Shown in pieces: positions 26,206-41,800 of a DNA stretch of 64,000 nucleotides. The translations under genes and the position numbers were made by a program. Each line of letters starts with the position of its first letter. The first letter of the stretch is position 1. Origin of the DNA: Formicarius rufipectus (taxonomy: Eukaryota > Chordata > Aves > Passeriformes > Formicariidae). The stretch lies in contig VXAU01000944.1 in assembly GCA_013399695.1 (NCBI GenBank), forward strand, positions 1 through 64,000, given 5' to 3'. Below the pieces are notes generated by a model that worked only from the letters and a program-made list of their open reading frames with translations, had not been told where the DNA came from and searched no databases.

Positions 26206-29200
26206 GGGCTACTATTGCAATATACTTTCTTTTCCCTGACATTATTTGAATCCCAGGATAAACCTTAGGTCACTGGTCCTGCTCCTTTGCATCAGTAGAG
26301 GTCTATGTCCATGAACAGGAAATATGTTTTCTAGAAAAGAATGAACTCCACTCAGTAACTTCATCCTGTAAAGGGACACAATTCTAGAACATCTAAGAAA
26401 TATGTCAATATTACTTTATCAGTAACATATAATGGCAATTTTCTTAGACTCTCACAGGAAAATGCAAAATAGATTCTGCAAAATCCTCAGTTTCTGAGAA
26501 AGTGAAAGACTTGTCTCTTATACAAGAGTGATTTAATTTCTATTTTTTTTTATGTATATACATCTATTTCTCACTCATATTTAAAGGAAATACCCATATG
26601 ACACATTATGGAACTACATGAACAAAATGTAGCTACAGAAACAAGTATGCCTGTGGTGATATTATCTGAACACTTCATATTTTTCATTGCAGAATTGTCA
26701 TTGCTGAAATCTGCAAAAATAGAGGAAAATCTGTGCCAAAGGGAAGACTTCCTTCTAGAGCACTTCAGCATAGGCCTGGAAAAGCCTATAGTAATGGACT
26801 CTCAGAGTGTGAGGTGATATTATCATAGAAAACCTACTAATCTTAAAGTTTCATCACTATCTTTAAACGGGTGAATAAAGCAAATAAAACATCTAAGTGT
26901 AGGTTTAATTTTAATTAAATTAATAACCAGAATTTATATGTTATGATTGATCTGTTTCTTTATGTGATGACTTCAGAAATGGTTGATATTTCATTACTAC
27001 TTCAATACAAAACCTTTTGCAAACTTCAAATGTGAATGAAGAAATAACTGTTGATTTCTGCCCTATTGGATAGGACTGTGGAAGTATCTTGAAGACAAGT
27101 GCTCATATCCTGAGACTGCTCTCAAAGCAAAAGTTTTTGGTTAATTCCCACATAAAATTCATCTCCACATTAATTCACAGTGCGTGGAAGATTATTTTGT
27201 TTACAGAGTCATTCTTCCTGTAAAATAGCTATTTCTGAATCGCAATAGAGACTTTTTCTACATATCTTAGAAATATTTCCTTACACTGGTCCACTAATGT
27301 TCTTCAACTAAGGAGGGTGCCTGGAACAGATGAGGATAATTCTGTTTCCTTGACTGCCAGAGCACATTTGAAAAGATCCCAAGCTGAAAATATTCTCAAA
27401 GTATTAGAACTCTTAGAAGAATCTTACCTAGTGAAATTACTGTCGCAGAGAAACGTCTCTCACTGGCAAGATAAGCATCTTGAAATAAATTTCTGCAATT
27501 AATTTATGGCTATAAGCAGTATCAAACACATTACACCTCCCAATAACCATCATTCACAGTTTCACTTTGATACTTGGTGCCTTCTCCTTCGTCTTATCCC
27601 TATTAAAGCAGTAAACTGTTTATACATGTTATTGGTATTTTCGTTTGTATCCCCAGGGAAAGGAGTTCAGGAAGAACAGGGTTGCACTAAACAAAAATAT
27701 GTAGAACAAAGCCGTGATTTCCTTCAGTCACTGCACATCCACGGGGAAGAGTAATTTGTGGAAACATGGAGATGGAGGAGTAATGGATTCCTCTGTCAAA
27801 ATGATGAGTGAAAGAAAGAAGTAATTACCATTAATGCACTTCAATTATGGCTCAACGGGTTTTTAGCTGTATGTTCCCATTTAATTTTCATTTAAAACAA
27901 AACAGTTGCCACAGACCCTCAGCTAAAAACAGAAATTCCTTTCAGCTACTGGCAAATTAGCAAGTAATGTTCTTATTATATAAGTAGAGGGAAGATTGGC
28001 TTCTTCCAGGCAAACACGGGAACTGCTTGTTTGTTTCGGACACTCCTCCTTCAGCCCCCAAACTCACAGTCGAACTTTATTTCCAATGTTATAATCAGCT
28101 AAGCATGATAATACTTTTTTTCTGGTTCCTATTTAGCTTTCAAAGGCCTCACAGGATTTCTGTCATGGATCAGTGGCACCTTCCAGGAGGGAGTGAGGTC
28201 AGTGGACATCCTTGGTATACAGGAAGGCATGTTCTATTAGAAAAGGGAAGTGTTTTCAAATCCCTCAGATCTTAAGCTACTAAAAATAAACTAATGAGCC
28301 TTAAATTAACTTTTTTTTTTTCCACAGCTTCTCTAAGTCAAAAGAAAAGTATTTATTATCTGGGAATGACATGCAGGAAATTAGGCTTATAAATAGCAAT
28401 TAAATGATTATAGTTTCCAACTTTCCTTAATTCTAATCTTAACATTAATCTGATGTAGAGTGCATGTTTCAACTTCAGTGTTTTGGGGGCTTTTTTTGGG
28501 TTGGTTGTTTTTTAAAATTGATTCCTATTGCATCATGTGAAATATTTATCACAGAAGAGTTAAAAAAAATACATGATGTAGGAATCACCTTGGTATTGCT
28601 ATTTGACTGTCTCTCTGGAACAGTTTTGAACTGATGTCCACATTCAGTGCTACCTCTATATATATCACCAATAACCAAAGTGAACTCAGTAAGTTCCCTG
28701 TATATATTAAATGCTCCAGGGCAAAGTTAGAGTTAGGACCAGTAAAGAAATTTTATCTAAGAAGGTGCATGGTTGTGAATGTATTTGGTGCAACTCATGC
28801 TTACTGGAACTCCACTGAAGCCAATGGGGGTATTTCTGGAAGAAAAACAACTTTGAGAGTGGATTGATCCACACCAGGCCCTGTGACCCACTGAATTCCT
28901 GGCCGTGTTTCAGGCTCAAGGGCAGGCTTAGCATAGTTCTGGTGTGCTCTCAACAGCTGCATTAGCTCTACCAACTACCTGTTAGGGCTGAAGATGGTGT
29001 AAGCTTGGCCATGTTTGACCCATGCACACCAGAGAAATACTTGAAGAGTTTGGAATAAACCTGCAAGGATTCCTCCAGATGGTGCCTTGCTTTGTGGCTT
29101 GTCTGACCCAATGGGCCCTTTGGATGTGGGGTCCCTGTTGTGGGGAGAATGACAGAATCCCAGTTATGCCATGTCAATTGGCTATGGGGACAGAGAACCT

Positions 29201-30571
29201 TGTCCATTTTATTTACATTATGAACAACTTGAGCACAGAAGAGGTTAAAGAACATCAAAGTGTTTTTTCAATGTGCTCCTCTATGACATATGTGCCATAA
29301 AACCTCTTGGGACCCCTTTACTCACAGATGGAGTGGCGCTGCAGCCAGGGCTGCTGCTGTCCCAAGCACTCAGAACTCTGCATTTACAAACAGGCCTTGT
29401 GTTAGTAAGCTCCTCATGAGCACAGAACCTCACATGGCTGTTACCTTCCTTTGGCAGTGATATTTTGGACTAGCTCTTACCAGGTTGTGCATCACAAACC
29501 AGCCTGTCAGATCAAAAGGGAGTCAGAGATTTAAGCCATGGGCCAAAGAGGATTCCAGAGCAAGATGATCCAGTCCTGGGGAAAAGCTGCAAAGCAAAGC
29601 GAGTTGCAGACCACTACACTCAAAAGATTTACTGCTGCTAGCTATAGCTACCAGTAACAAAGTTCATTGTATGTTCAGGAAAGCTTAAAATAAATCAGAA
29701 TTTTTTTATTTGTATAATTTTGAGATTCTTACAAGTGTTTAGATAGGTCAGAGTAAGTATGGCAGCCACAAGAATTCATCAAGCATTTTGAATACCTGGT
29801 AAATCTGGACCAAATCATGGTGAATAACAATAGCTCATGCCTCGGGCTAAGGACCCAGCCCTCTTGAAAGGCCTTTACCTTTAAAATGCAGTCACTAACC
29901 ACTGTGTTCCAGTCTCAACCCAGGGACCTTTAAATGAAACAACTGCAAAACAGTGTTTGCAGAACTACATCTGCTGTCTAAAATCCTTTGGAGCTATTTT
30001 AACTGAAAGCACAGAAGAGAGTCTGCAACTCTGAAATGCCAGAATATAGTCCTGAGCCATTTGCAATGACATGAGTTTGACAGAGAGTGTTAGACAATCC
30101 CATTGTTTCCCTGTGGAGACTTGTCTTTCCTTTCCCCACTTCTCCACAGATCTCCATGTTTCTGCTCCCACCTGCAGAGTTCCTGGAGGAAACTGTCTAT
30201 ATTTCATAAAAAGTTCAAACATACCATGTTTTCATCCTAAAGTTTATTTACATTTCTTGATTACACTTGTTCTGGCTCATTTCCTTTGTTTCATTCTTGC
30301 CAGAAAACCTTGCTAGAGTGCTTGTCATTTATTAATAAATTGCGTCAAACAGTAGCAAGTGTGGTTCAACAATTTGGCAAATATTAATAAATGAGTTTTT
30401 CATTGTTCGGAGGATTTTTGGACCATTTTCAGATCACATACAAATTCCAGCCCTTTAACATCTGTTTTTTTTATATGCAGATTGGCAAGAAAACAAATGA
30501 AAATAAGACTTAAAGGAACATTCTCAGCACAAGATGCGGATATTACATCACTGAATGGGCTTTGAGAACTT

Positions 30572-30587
30572 AAAAAAAAAAAAAAAA
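30572..30587. repeat. Poly-A tract (16 bases)
   Basis: Uninterrupted A run followed by GAAGAAAA. No retroposon body recognised upstream. Confidence 0.85.
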
Positions 30588-33500
30588 GAAGAAAATGTAT
30601 AACTTAGTTTTGTTTGACTATTGAATGATTCTTCATGAGGTTATAAACTATGAAATGAAAAGAAATAAAATACAAAAAACCCCAACAATATAAGGCATTC
30701 TTAGATTAGATTCTGCGAGAAACTTCAGAAAAAGCAGATGTAGTTCTAATGATGGGCAGTGACTCCACTGCTGCCATTGGTGAATTATTATATCTAGTTA
30801 GTGTTCTCCATTGTTTAAAAAAAATCTTGCTTCTATTCTGAATGTACTCTTCATCAGTTTCAAACCTTTATGTTGTTTTTACATTCTGTTTATAACTCTT
30901 GTTAACAGCTTGGTGCCTCTCGTGATTTAAAGTGTCCCAGCAAGGCATCACTTCACCTTTGGAATTTATAAAGGTTTTTTACCATAATACAGAGTTTCCA
31001 GTCTCAGGTTTCCTTGAGTTTTGCACAGTTCATCAACATCCATTTTGAACTGTAAGTTCAAGGGAACTGGAAGGAACAGTCAAGCATCTCTACCCAGGCA
31101 GTAGACCGAGCAGAACTCTCTGTTCCTGTGGCAGCACGACTGGGGTTCCCTTACTTATTGCCTTCATGTGTCACAGCATGAAATAATTCTGCCTCTTATG
31201 AGAATGATACAGTAAATCAAAGAAACCAACCACTTTTCTGAGACTTAAGAGATTTTTTTTTTTTAAACACTATGGTACTAATTTATCTTTGCATAGGTAA
31301 ATTTTTCTAAGTATCCATCTCCCATCCTCAAAGAAAAGAAGTAGAACATTTTTTCATTGCTAATTTAACTCCTTTTAGAAGCTTTTACTGAAATTCTTAC
31401 AACCCCTTGCATATATTTAGCTGAGGCAAAGGCTTCCTTTTGTTAAGTATCCATTTTCCTTGGAAGATGTTATCCATTACTGATACACTGTGAACATGTT
31501 GAGTCTGAATTTATTCATTGTGTTCATAGTCCATTTTCTTCTTAAATCCAGAGATATTATCCGTACTAGTAAGGAAGAATTCAAACCTTCCCTTAAATAC
31601 AAAACTGTGCAGTTAGCTCTTCCCGAGAAGGATCTCTGGCTGTCTTCAGCAGTAAGTTAAACACAGGTGGGTTTGTGGATACATTTGTGAAATGTATAGT
31701 AGCCGAAGAGCAATCAGAGGTTTTTCCTGAGCAAACTACGAATCTCTTGAGAAATTCAGGAGGTATGATAGATTTGACAACAGTATTTAAAAAGGGCAAG
31801 AGGTGTTGATCATATGGATACAGACCATTCTCTGTCATTTGCTATCAGGACCAGAGAATGGTTCCAGTCACTCAATTCTCTTGCCTAGATGAACTTTCAG
31901 CCACTTTGAAGGCTGAACCTTTGTACTGTTTTAGCAGATTCTGAAATGCATAGAGCTACTCAAGTGAATATTCCTTAGCAATTGTTAAATGTTCTCAATT
32001 GCCAATGCTATGTCAGGAATGCATTTGAACTTCTGAGAATGGCTGTGCTTTGGGCCCAGTAACACTGCTTAAGTACACATTTGAGTATCCTTTTAATGAA
32101 AAATTCCTCAAATTACATTTTTTACTTTTTCAGTGTCAGCTATGCACTTTGAGAAAATGCTACTCGGTGCCTTTTTGAGTAATCTACTGAACCTTCAAGT
32201 GCTCTTAAGTAGCAGTAGCTGACAGTTCCAACTGCACTTTTTAGACCTGAACCAGATGACTTATTACAGTAGGATTTAGTTACAAAAATACTTCCCGGTG
32301 AATTAACAAACCATCTAGTTGGTGTAAGTAAAGATTCCAAAGCTAACCTCCATCTGGCCTTTGACCTGGTATGTTCATAACCTGGAACAGCTGCTATTAT
32401 TGTAGCAGTTTACCACATGGTAATTTTGGGGAGAAAAGTAAAGTCTAGTAAATGTATTACAGGGCAAGTTGTTTCTTCAGTTTTTCTTCAATTCATGGGG
32501 TTTTCTAATGAATGAGGATCTTGTAGTCATAAATCCCCAAATCCCAGGTTTCCCTTCTCACAGGGTAAGGGTAAATGAATTTAAGAAATTGAAACACTTC
32601 TTTTCCTAGGTGAGAGATAACATTTTCTGTTATCAGTAACATTTCTACTAGGGTCCCCTTGGCATCCGCAGCATTTCAGCTTTGAAAGCTGCTCAGGCAG
32701 TGTCTCTGAAAGCTGTGACTAGCACAGGTTTATCCTTCCTGACTACACATCAAGTCTGATGGAATTCAATGTACCAGCAGGGGACAGCATATTTTTCAGA
32801 TAGGAGACATAGTATTTCCATCAAAATCTTTGTGGAAAGGAGAAAAACAAAGATACAATGACATCCTGCCTAGCCCCCCATTAAGAAACTCTAAAGAGTA
32901 ATTTCTTCTTTTGCACTCATAAATCCACAGAGAACTTCCACAGATGTCAGGGGAAAGAGATGAGCCAGCAGTGCTGTGAAACAGCTAGTCCTAATTTTCA
33001 TATTTGTAGGCCAGAGCACCTTGAGATGGCACTTGTTTGTTCAAACACAAATTCTCTGGTGTAGGACACTGGCATCTGAGAAAATAATCTGACCTCCCTT
33101 TTTAGCTGTTGGTGAGACACAGACACTGAACAATACATTTGAACAAAGACCTCTGATTTCTAAATAAGAAACATGAACAACACCAAATGCTTCTTTTTCT
33201 TACTACGTGTCAAGGTGCTGCTCTTACATATATATGGGTGTCTGCACAAGAGGTGCCTACAAAGCAGTGAGGTGAAATATAATCCCACTATTTGCACAGG
33301 GATTGTAGAATCATAATCAGGACTATTTTTTTTTTTTCTCTCCTCAAAGATCTCTTGAAGCAGTGATGGTATGCAGTTTTTGCACAAGTTGGAATATTGA
33401 GAATGCAGTTGATCACATGGTTTCATGCAGTTTATTCTGACAGAGTTGCAAAACAGAACAGTTTGCTAAACACTGAAAATAATAAAGTTTGGGTTCTAGT

Positions 33501-35813
33501 TATTTTATGTCACATGATGAAATTACTTTGAAAGAACTGCATTAAAGCTTTAGCATGACTTTACCCTGGGTTAGAAACTGGAGAAATTAAGTAGCTCAAG
33601 GATAAGCAAGAAAGGAGGGATGAAAAAGAGGAGAGGATGTTTTTCCCAGCTGCAGGAAAAGCATCACTTGGAGTTTACACCTTGTTATGTGCCAGAGGAA
33701 AGAAATCTTGATTCAAGAATGACAATCATGATGTGTGACAAGTGACAAACTCAAAATGGAACTTTTCTTAGAGTTAAATCTTTTACCAACACACTATCTT
33801 CTTTCCCTTGGGGTTGAATTAATAAGATGTCTATCTAGGTATGTATTTTCATTATTTTTACAGGAACTTCAGAATTTTTAGATCTCTTCTTAGCTGATTA
33901 GTTTGGTTCAAAATCACCTTCAAGTCTAAATGCTAGGGAGATAAAGAGAACAACAGACAAGGTGGCACATATAGCCTCTGGCATTATTTAAGGATTGTTC
34001 CACAGATAAACAAGTGTCAAATTCCTTAACACAAAGGGGGAAAATCTGTAGAATTAACTGACTTCTTCTAAGTAATATAAGAAAAATATCTATTTAACAT
34101 GCCTCAGAAATCCAGAGCAAAATAGTCTCTACAGGGGTGTGTTTTTAAAACTGTACATTAAAAGTTCCATGAATCCATGGCTTTTCAATAAAAGCATCTC
34201 CATGATATGGTTTTTGCTATAGGTTCTCTATACCAGGGATAGAGCAATCCAAAATCCAGAATGCAAGTGTTCAAGATCTTGGGAAATGTTTCTGACAGCC
34301 ACTATTCTCCTATCAAAATTTTGCTGCTGTGGGACATCTTTCAAGATTACCTTAAAAACAGACTACTCACTTTGTCCCATATGTGGGAACCATGTACAGA
34401 AGGCCTTTGCTAGTTGGAGGTTGTCACAGAACTAGCTCGAGGCATTGCAGTCTGTTCTAGAACTGGGAGGGGATGTTCTCCCTTTTCCCTTCTTTTTCTA
34501 CTTTCTTATTTACCCCTACAAAAATAAAGAAGTCAAGCAAATTCTCAAAACTATAACGAATATTGTTTTCTTCTAGAAACATGGGCCCAGTGAAATCTTG
34601 AATCCTTGACTAAATCAAGGAGTTTCCCTTTAACAATCTTTTACATCACACTGAAGTATCCTGTGTCAGTTTGTTAGGCTGTGGCCCTTACCACTGAAAA
34701 GAAGGTTAAAAAATTCTTTCGCTACTTTCAAAACAATCCATAGAAGGATAAATGCAGAAGTGAGTAGATTCAATATATACATATTCACTAAATGTTATAT
34801 TGCACAGTTAAGAGTCTAGCATTCTTTTTTGCCCACATTTACTTACTGCTGTACAAATATTAGTCAATTAGAGCTATAGAATCCTAAACCCCCAGTTACT
34901 ATAGTGCAAACATAGGAATGAAACACTGAACAAGTATTCTTGAAGAGGAAAAAGCATAACAAATATTTGGATAAAAGTTTGTGTCCACAGAGGATATAAA
35001 AGGAACAGAATAAACTACTTCCCTTTCCTTCCAGCTGGCCAAGAGGATTTTGTCTGTGAATGTTCATTTCTCCTGTGTGTACCAATATTTTCTTTGTTTA
35101 TCTTTTCTCACCTGATCATGACCCAATTAATTAAAATGAAGAGAAATGTTCATACTTCTTTAGATTTTACAGTTCGGCCTGGATTTATTACAAGGAAGTA
35201 AATAAAATTATTTTGCAATGGGATAGCAATCTTAAATACAAAAAAAAAAAGCAGGCAAAAAAATCAAATCTGGTGCTTTATTCAATCAATAATTGTAGTC
35301 GAACTGCTTCAAAAGGTAACTCTTAAATCACACTGATTAATGCATTGAGCTCATGCTGCACTCTTACGCATAATGCCATGGATTCCATGTTTCATGGAAT
35401 TGCCCAGTTTCACCTCTTTTTGTTTCCCTGTGTGTATTCTGCCTCTGATGGACAGCTGTCTCAGACAATGCTGTCAACACAGCTACCACTAGTACTGCTG
35501 GGGAGTCTCCTCAGTCAGTATGAATAATTTTAAAGACGTCAATTGATAGAATTGCCGGGAATGTATGTTTTGTAAGGTAACGCTTTGTTTTGCAAACTTA
35601 CCCAGATGGTTTCTGTAGATTGCAGTTTGTGAGCTTAGAGCTGAATCAACAGGATGTCCAGCTCCCTCACCTTGCTCTCCTGTTCTGTAGGAATAGGTGT
35701 TCATTCTACCCTATGGAAATAAGTATAGACTAAGTTCTCTAGGAAAAGCAAAAAGACAAAGAGGTACTTCTTCCTCTTCCTAGAGAAAAAAATCCAAAAA
35801 ACTTCTCCCATGG

Positions 35814-35831
35814 AAAAAAAAAAAAAAAAAA
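35814..35831. repeat. Poly-A tract (18 bases)
   Basis: Uninterrupted A run; upstream sequence is also A-rich. Not linked to a recognised element. Confidence 0.85.
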
Positions 35832-38800
35832 GGCATAGCAAGATCAAAACTCCAAACCAGTTCTGTGGCAGTCATGCAGTTAAAAAGTGTTTGAGTGTAT
35901 TTGAACCATATGGAGCAGCAGAAAAGATTGAAATGAAATTAAGTATTACAACAGTCTCATTTTCTCCTGTTTAAATCTCGGCATGAGTGCTTTGAGGTAA
36001 TTTTTCTCACACTGGTTAAATTAGGCACCTGTAAAGTTTAATTAACAGAAATATTACCTTTAATTTAGTTTGGTAGAAAGTGATTTGTTGTAATGTATGA
36101 AAAGATAACATTTTATTAATTGCCATCTCAGTGGCAAGCATAAAAGAATGGAACTGCTGAGCTGTAAGTGTGTGTCTAGTTCCTTTCCCAAGAGGTATGA
36201 ACTTACTTTTAGTGATGAACATATTTTATGTTCTGCCATTTATCTGATGACTGGACTCAGATGTAGTCGTGGTGGTGCACAAATCTTACTCTTGGCTGTG
36301 TGAAGACAGAGATGTTCTGGGATCTCTTTGAAGGTGATAGTTCTCCTCTTACATAGATCTTCCATCCATTAGGAAGAAAGCAAGATCACAAAATAAAAAT
36401 TGTCTTCCAGCAGCTTTTCTCTATGGGGACCTCTATAGAGATTGCCCTTGGAACAATTTTCTGTCATCCACAGTTCCCCTAGTTCTGTTTTAAAAGAGAG
36501 AGTAACTCAGTTTTGTCCCCTAGTTTTGTGACTTGTATCTCTACTATAAAAGTGTGCCAGTTTATCTTGGTTCAGTCTGAAGTTTCCTTTCTGCTAAGGG
36601 GAATCCATTGCTCTTGCAACAAAAGGTATTAAAAAATACTCTTTTGAGGTCTCAGTTATTTTTGGTATATGATGAACTTCCATTTCTAGTTATCCCCAAT
36701 GTGCCACCTAGGAACAATCTGAGTCAGCGTTACAATCTTAGAAATAGCAAAACAGGCTTATTTTTAGATACATTACTGTATTAGTGATTTCCAAAGATAA
36801 ATACTGTTCCACCATACTGAAAGGCTTGGCTCAGATGAAGGCAGATGTAGGCACTAAAGAGGATGCTTGTGTTGTGCGCAGTACCAAGATTTAATTTCTA
36901 TTGAGTTTTTCTTCCTCTCTGCTAAAGAAACTTGTGTTATCCTTTGCATGTTTTCCCCAAAAATAAATGATTCAAAGCTTCCTTCTTCTACAAAACAAAA
37001 ACAGTGTCAACCCACAGCTCAGCATGTGAGCAGCCCAACAATAATAAGGTAAAGTGTACCATGTGATGGAGCAAAACTGCTGATAAGAAAAATATTTTCA
37101 GTGACAAGTTTGAAATTACCAAGTCAATCCTGTTTCCATGAAAGTCAGTATTGACACACCCACTATTAAAAAGAAGACTAAGTGGTGGTTTGATTACAAT
37201 GGAAAGCCAAAAAAAGTAAACTTGAAAGGCTCTTTGTCCCTGGGGGAGAAACCACAATGGCTTTTCTGGAAGTTAACAGTTGGAAGTTGAATGTTGTTAA
37301 ATTCAAATGAAAAGCATTTTCCCAGGAGTGAGGATGCCGGGATGGACTTCCAGGGGAAGAATTATGTTCTCTAACTTTTGAAGCTTTTAGCCTGAGATGA
37401 GATGGTCTTCTTGATGCTTGTGGTTTAGCCAGCATAGCTAACTTGTGGCCAAATTTGTGAGTTAAGTGGTCTTAAACGTATTACAAGATACAGAGGTATT
37501 TTGTGTTTCGGGAGAGGGTATAAAAAAAAAAAGTTGGACTCTTGTGGTTTAGACAAGTCTGCTCCTATGTTTGTGGAAAGAAGGAATTGGTCCATTCCTG
37601 CCTTCTGTTCCCCAGTTCTAGTCTCTGTTTTCTGCGGGAGATTAAACCAGGAGAGATAAAGGTCCCTTTTGAAATTCATGCCTGCGATTCAGAAAAGTGG
37701 AGATAAGGACCATCTCTATTAATTACTACAGTAACACTTGAATTGTTCTTTTAACCATACTAGGCGTTTACCTGTGTGTCACACCATTGAGAGCATGGTA
37801 GGCATTGTCCTTGCTGGCTCCCAAATGCGGGGCACAGCTGGCAGCCCGGGAGATATGCTGATGTTAAGCCATTAGTTCCTTTCTATACGTTAGTAAGTGA
37901 GGCATCCTGCAAACTGTGAGGCTTACCCGGAGGGCAGTGTATCCCAAATATCTTGCATACCTATCTTAAGGTGGGAAGCACCATTCTCTGATAATGGCTA
38001 TTCTTCACCACTGGTTATAGGAGGAGCTTAAACAGGCAACTGTAAATAGCTGCTGAAATTTCAAATTTTAAATTTCTTATGCCAGATGAGACAAATCTTG
38101 CAGTGGGAATAATGTCTCAGTACACACTGCTTTATTCTGACAAATGCTGGCAGTGCCTCCAAAGTCACGATAACAGCAAAGGAAATCCTTAGGAAATAGT
38201 TTAGACTCTAAGGCTGTATTTAAACAAATAATACAAATACTCTCACTGAAGTAAAGATAACTATATGTATGAGGAATGAAGTCACATTTTTTTCCTTAAA
38301 CTCTAGTATCCCACCCCAAAAGTCTCAGGGGAATAAAGGAAATATAACTAGGTAATTATATGACATGTTGCCACAAGGAAAATGCTCCTTCTTGAGTCTA
38401 TTAACAATAAGTTTAAGCCACAAGCACAATATTCTTTTATCCTTACTATTACCTTATTGTATATATGAAAATACAAATAATACAATGAATAATTAAATTA
38501 TCAAGATATTTCTTGAAATCAGCAGTAATATTTGCTTTGATGATTCCCTAGCACAAAAAATACACTCCTTGCCTAAATGTTCCACTAAAAAACCGTAAAA
38601 AATTGAAATAGTTTCTGTTATTTTTGTTGCTACTTGGTGTTTTCAAATTTCATTACTCAGGTTATGTTTTCAAGTTTAACACATTAGACAATCTATCTGC
38701 TACTCAGAGCTTTTGATATAAAGTAAATCCCTTTTACATAGTCCTAGTAATATAATCCTAGTCACTGTCATCTCTTTATTGAATACTATCATGTTTCCAA

Positions 38801-41800
38801 CACTTTCTTATTCTTCTGTTACTTTTTATAATACATTATTGATTTCCTTTCTTATAAGACCTAATTTGAGTTCACAAAAACATGTGAAACCATTTCAGAA
38901 ATCATGCTCATACTTTCTGTATAGTTCCATATTTTGAAACAGGCATTTTTGTGATGAATCTGTATCCTATCTCAAAAGGCACAGGGCTTTTAAATGCTTG
39001 ACAGAACAGAGAAAATAATGTTGGTTTAGTTGTTATAACTACTACAGACTGAAACAGATAAATCATTAGCAACACCTTGCTAATTATTTCTTGGTTGTCT
39101 CATCAGATTTTTCTCTAAGTTCTGCTGTAAGGTATTGTATTTGTTTAAATTGTTTATATTGGCAAGTTAGCTGAATCTCAGTTTCTTGGACAACAGAATT
39201 ATCTCACATTGGAAAAGCTAGTTATTGTGAACTTCAAATTAACCTGGAGTATGAATGTGATGAATCTGGAACCATTTGGAAAATGTGCCTAAATTAAACC
39301 AATTAAATTTTGGTTCGTGTTCCCCTTATGCGTACACAGATAGAGCATTTTCCTGGGAAACAGAAGAACTGTATTCAGCTGTGTCTTTTTAGAAAAGGAT
39401 TTGACCTATTATCTTCTGTCTCGCTGAAGTCTGGATCAACCACTTGGCTGGGAGTCACTCAGGTGAGCTTCTTTCATTCCTTCTTGCTTAGAATTCTTGT
39501 TCATATAGCTGAAGATTTTTTGGACAAGACAGGCTTTCATCCTTGACTGGAATTTGAACAGGCAGTAACCTGTTTTGTAGGAAGCCAGTCAGGCTATGGA
39601 GTCATTATTAGCTCTTTGATGCCTGATACAATAATGTTTTGCTGTTCCATGCAAAAAGTAGCATGTCCAACAAAGGGAATTGAAGCTGTAGTTTGCAGGA
39701 TGGAAGGATGTCACACACCTCAGTGAATGCTCTAACTGCTCATTCATGACAAAAGAGAGACCAGCAGATTCTTTCAGAAATCCATCCCCTTTTCTTAATT
39801 CCCACCCCCTCTGCAAATATTTCACTGCATGTGAATGAAGCATTCTACATGACATGAAAGAATGTGGGTTTAGTGTTTCCTTTTTGTAAAAAGAAACTTT
39901 CAAGTCTGTTTGGTTTAATCTGAATTGTTAAGTTACTGTTCAGATTAATTGAAAACATACAAAGATTGTTTTGTTTTTTACAAATGGATTAATCTTAAAA
40001 TATACCACTGAGAGAATTGATCATGAAGTCTCCCAATTCCTATTTCACAGTTCTGACAGACAAATTGAACAATAAGGTTACTCTCTGAAATGTCAAAGGT
40101 TTGCAGCTTTTTTCCTTTTTCTTCTGAAAACAACCACTGTTTAATTTCTTCAAGTACAATTTTTCACCAAGTTGTCCGTGGGAAATGATCCACTTTGCAG
40201 TCATTCACATGTGCACACTGTCTTGGGGATTATTTTCTGGGGAGCAGGAAGACGTCCTTACACACGCAAGGGAAATATCTCCTTGATTTCCAGAAGACCT
40301 TCAGGTGGATTTCATATGATAAAAGACTAATCACTTCCCAGTTTACTGGATCAAGATTATAAAACCAAAAACAGGACCCAAACCACTGGGCACAACTAAA
40401 AGGCTTCCAGCTTCAGCCTAAATCTTCTTCCTCATGTACAGTGTCACCAAGGAGAAAATTACTGGTTTTGAAAACCTTCAGACAGCCTGTTCACAAGTTT
40501 AGCACAGCAGTGTAAACCTTGTACTTCCAATACAATGATGATCTGAGGCCACAACAGTGCTCTGTATTTGATTGCATGAATTTTGTTGCAGCAGAAAACT
40601 GAGAAACAGCCATAGCTGGTTGAGTAAGGCACTGAATGAATGGTTTTCTCTCTGTTCTTTGTTGTGAAGGTTCAGAACAGGAATTCTGCTTGGTTAATAT
40701 ACAAAGAGGAAAGAATTATCACTATTTTTCTAGGAGAAAACAATTTTCCAAATGCCCACTTGTTTTTCTTGGGTGCTCTGGAAAATCCTACTTTTCAAAA
40801 ACTATGATGGAAATATGTTGTGAGACAATTTCAGTCTGAAGGTTCTGTTCCAGATTGCATTTACACCACGTGGTTTGAGCAGCCTACTTGACTTGCTTTG
40901 TTATTAAAAAAGGAGATTTTAGATACGAGCTCTCAAAAGCCAATATACCCAAGGAAAAAAAAAAGCATATTAATAACATTTTTCATGAGCAAATTTCATA
41001 CTGGTTTATAAATGGTTTACAGTTCTTACATTTAGATGATGAATGAACATCAGGTTTAGCATTGAAGAAAAAGGCAAAACTCCCTTCAATTTCAGTTGAG
41101 TCCTACTCTGTCTAGTGAGTTAGATGTAAAGGAAAAGAAGAGGAAAGAAGACTAGGAGAGGACAGAAATTTTGGGTCGATTAAGTACAGTTACCTTTACT
41201 TGAAAACACAAAACCTCTTTCCCACCCATCTCGTCTGCCATTCCTTTTCAACCCCTGTAGCCTAATATACTTATTAAATACTTTAGAATCAGCTGATTAT
41301 GCATGCAGTATGTCAGAAGTCCATAGAAGCCACCAAAAGGAATTATACTGACATTGGACTAAACCCAGAATCCTTATGGGACAGTATTGTTAAAGAGGTA
41401 GAATCAGTACATATTTGTTTTCATGGTGAAATAGGGTAAGGAAAGTAGAAAGGAAAATAGGTGATTGTTATACAGATGTTGATGATGCTGTTTTTCTTTT
41501 ACAAATACTTCCACACAATAGAAATGCTTCATGAAGCACTAAGGTACTTCAACATCTTCTGACATTCAAATAGAGTAGAAGAGAAGAAGAAGACTCATGC
41601 ATGCATTATTCGTGCTGACCATTTAAGGCTTCAGACCAGAAGATATAAATGGTTCAGTAAATGAGGGGATCAGAGTAAAGAAAATCAGCAGATCAAAGAG
41701 AGACCATATGGTCAAAGACACTCTTTTGTGTAAAGCTGTGTCATGGAGAGATATTTTAATGTGCAAGGAGGTGTTGAATGCTGTGCTTGAGGCAACAGTG

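Noticed and set aside
28787..28880. CTCCACTGAAGCCAATGGGG block similar to an old amniote repeat
   Set aside because: Only one short motif matches; too weak without a repeat library.
35371..35392. Short hairpin ATTCCATG-TTT-CATGGAAT
   Set aside because: The stem is only eight bases, too short for a microRNA precursor, and no T run or other signal accompanies it.
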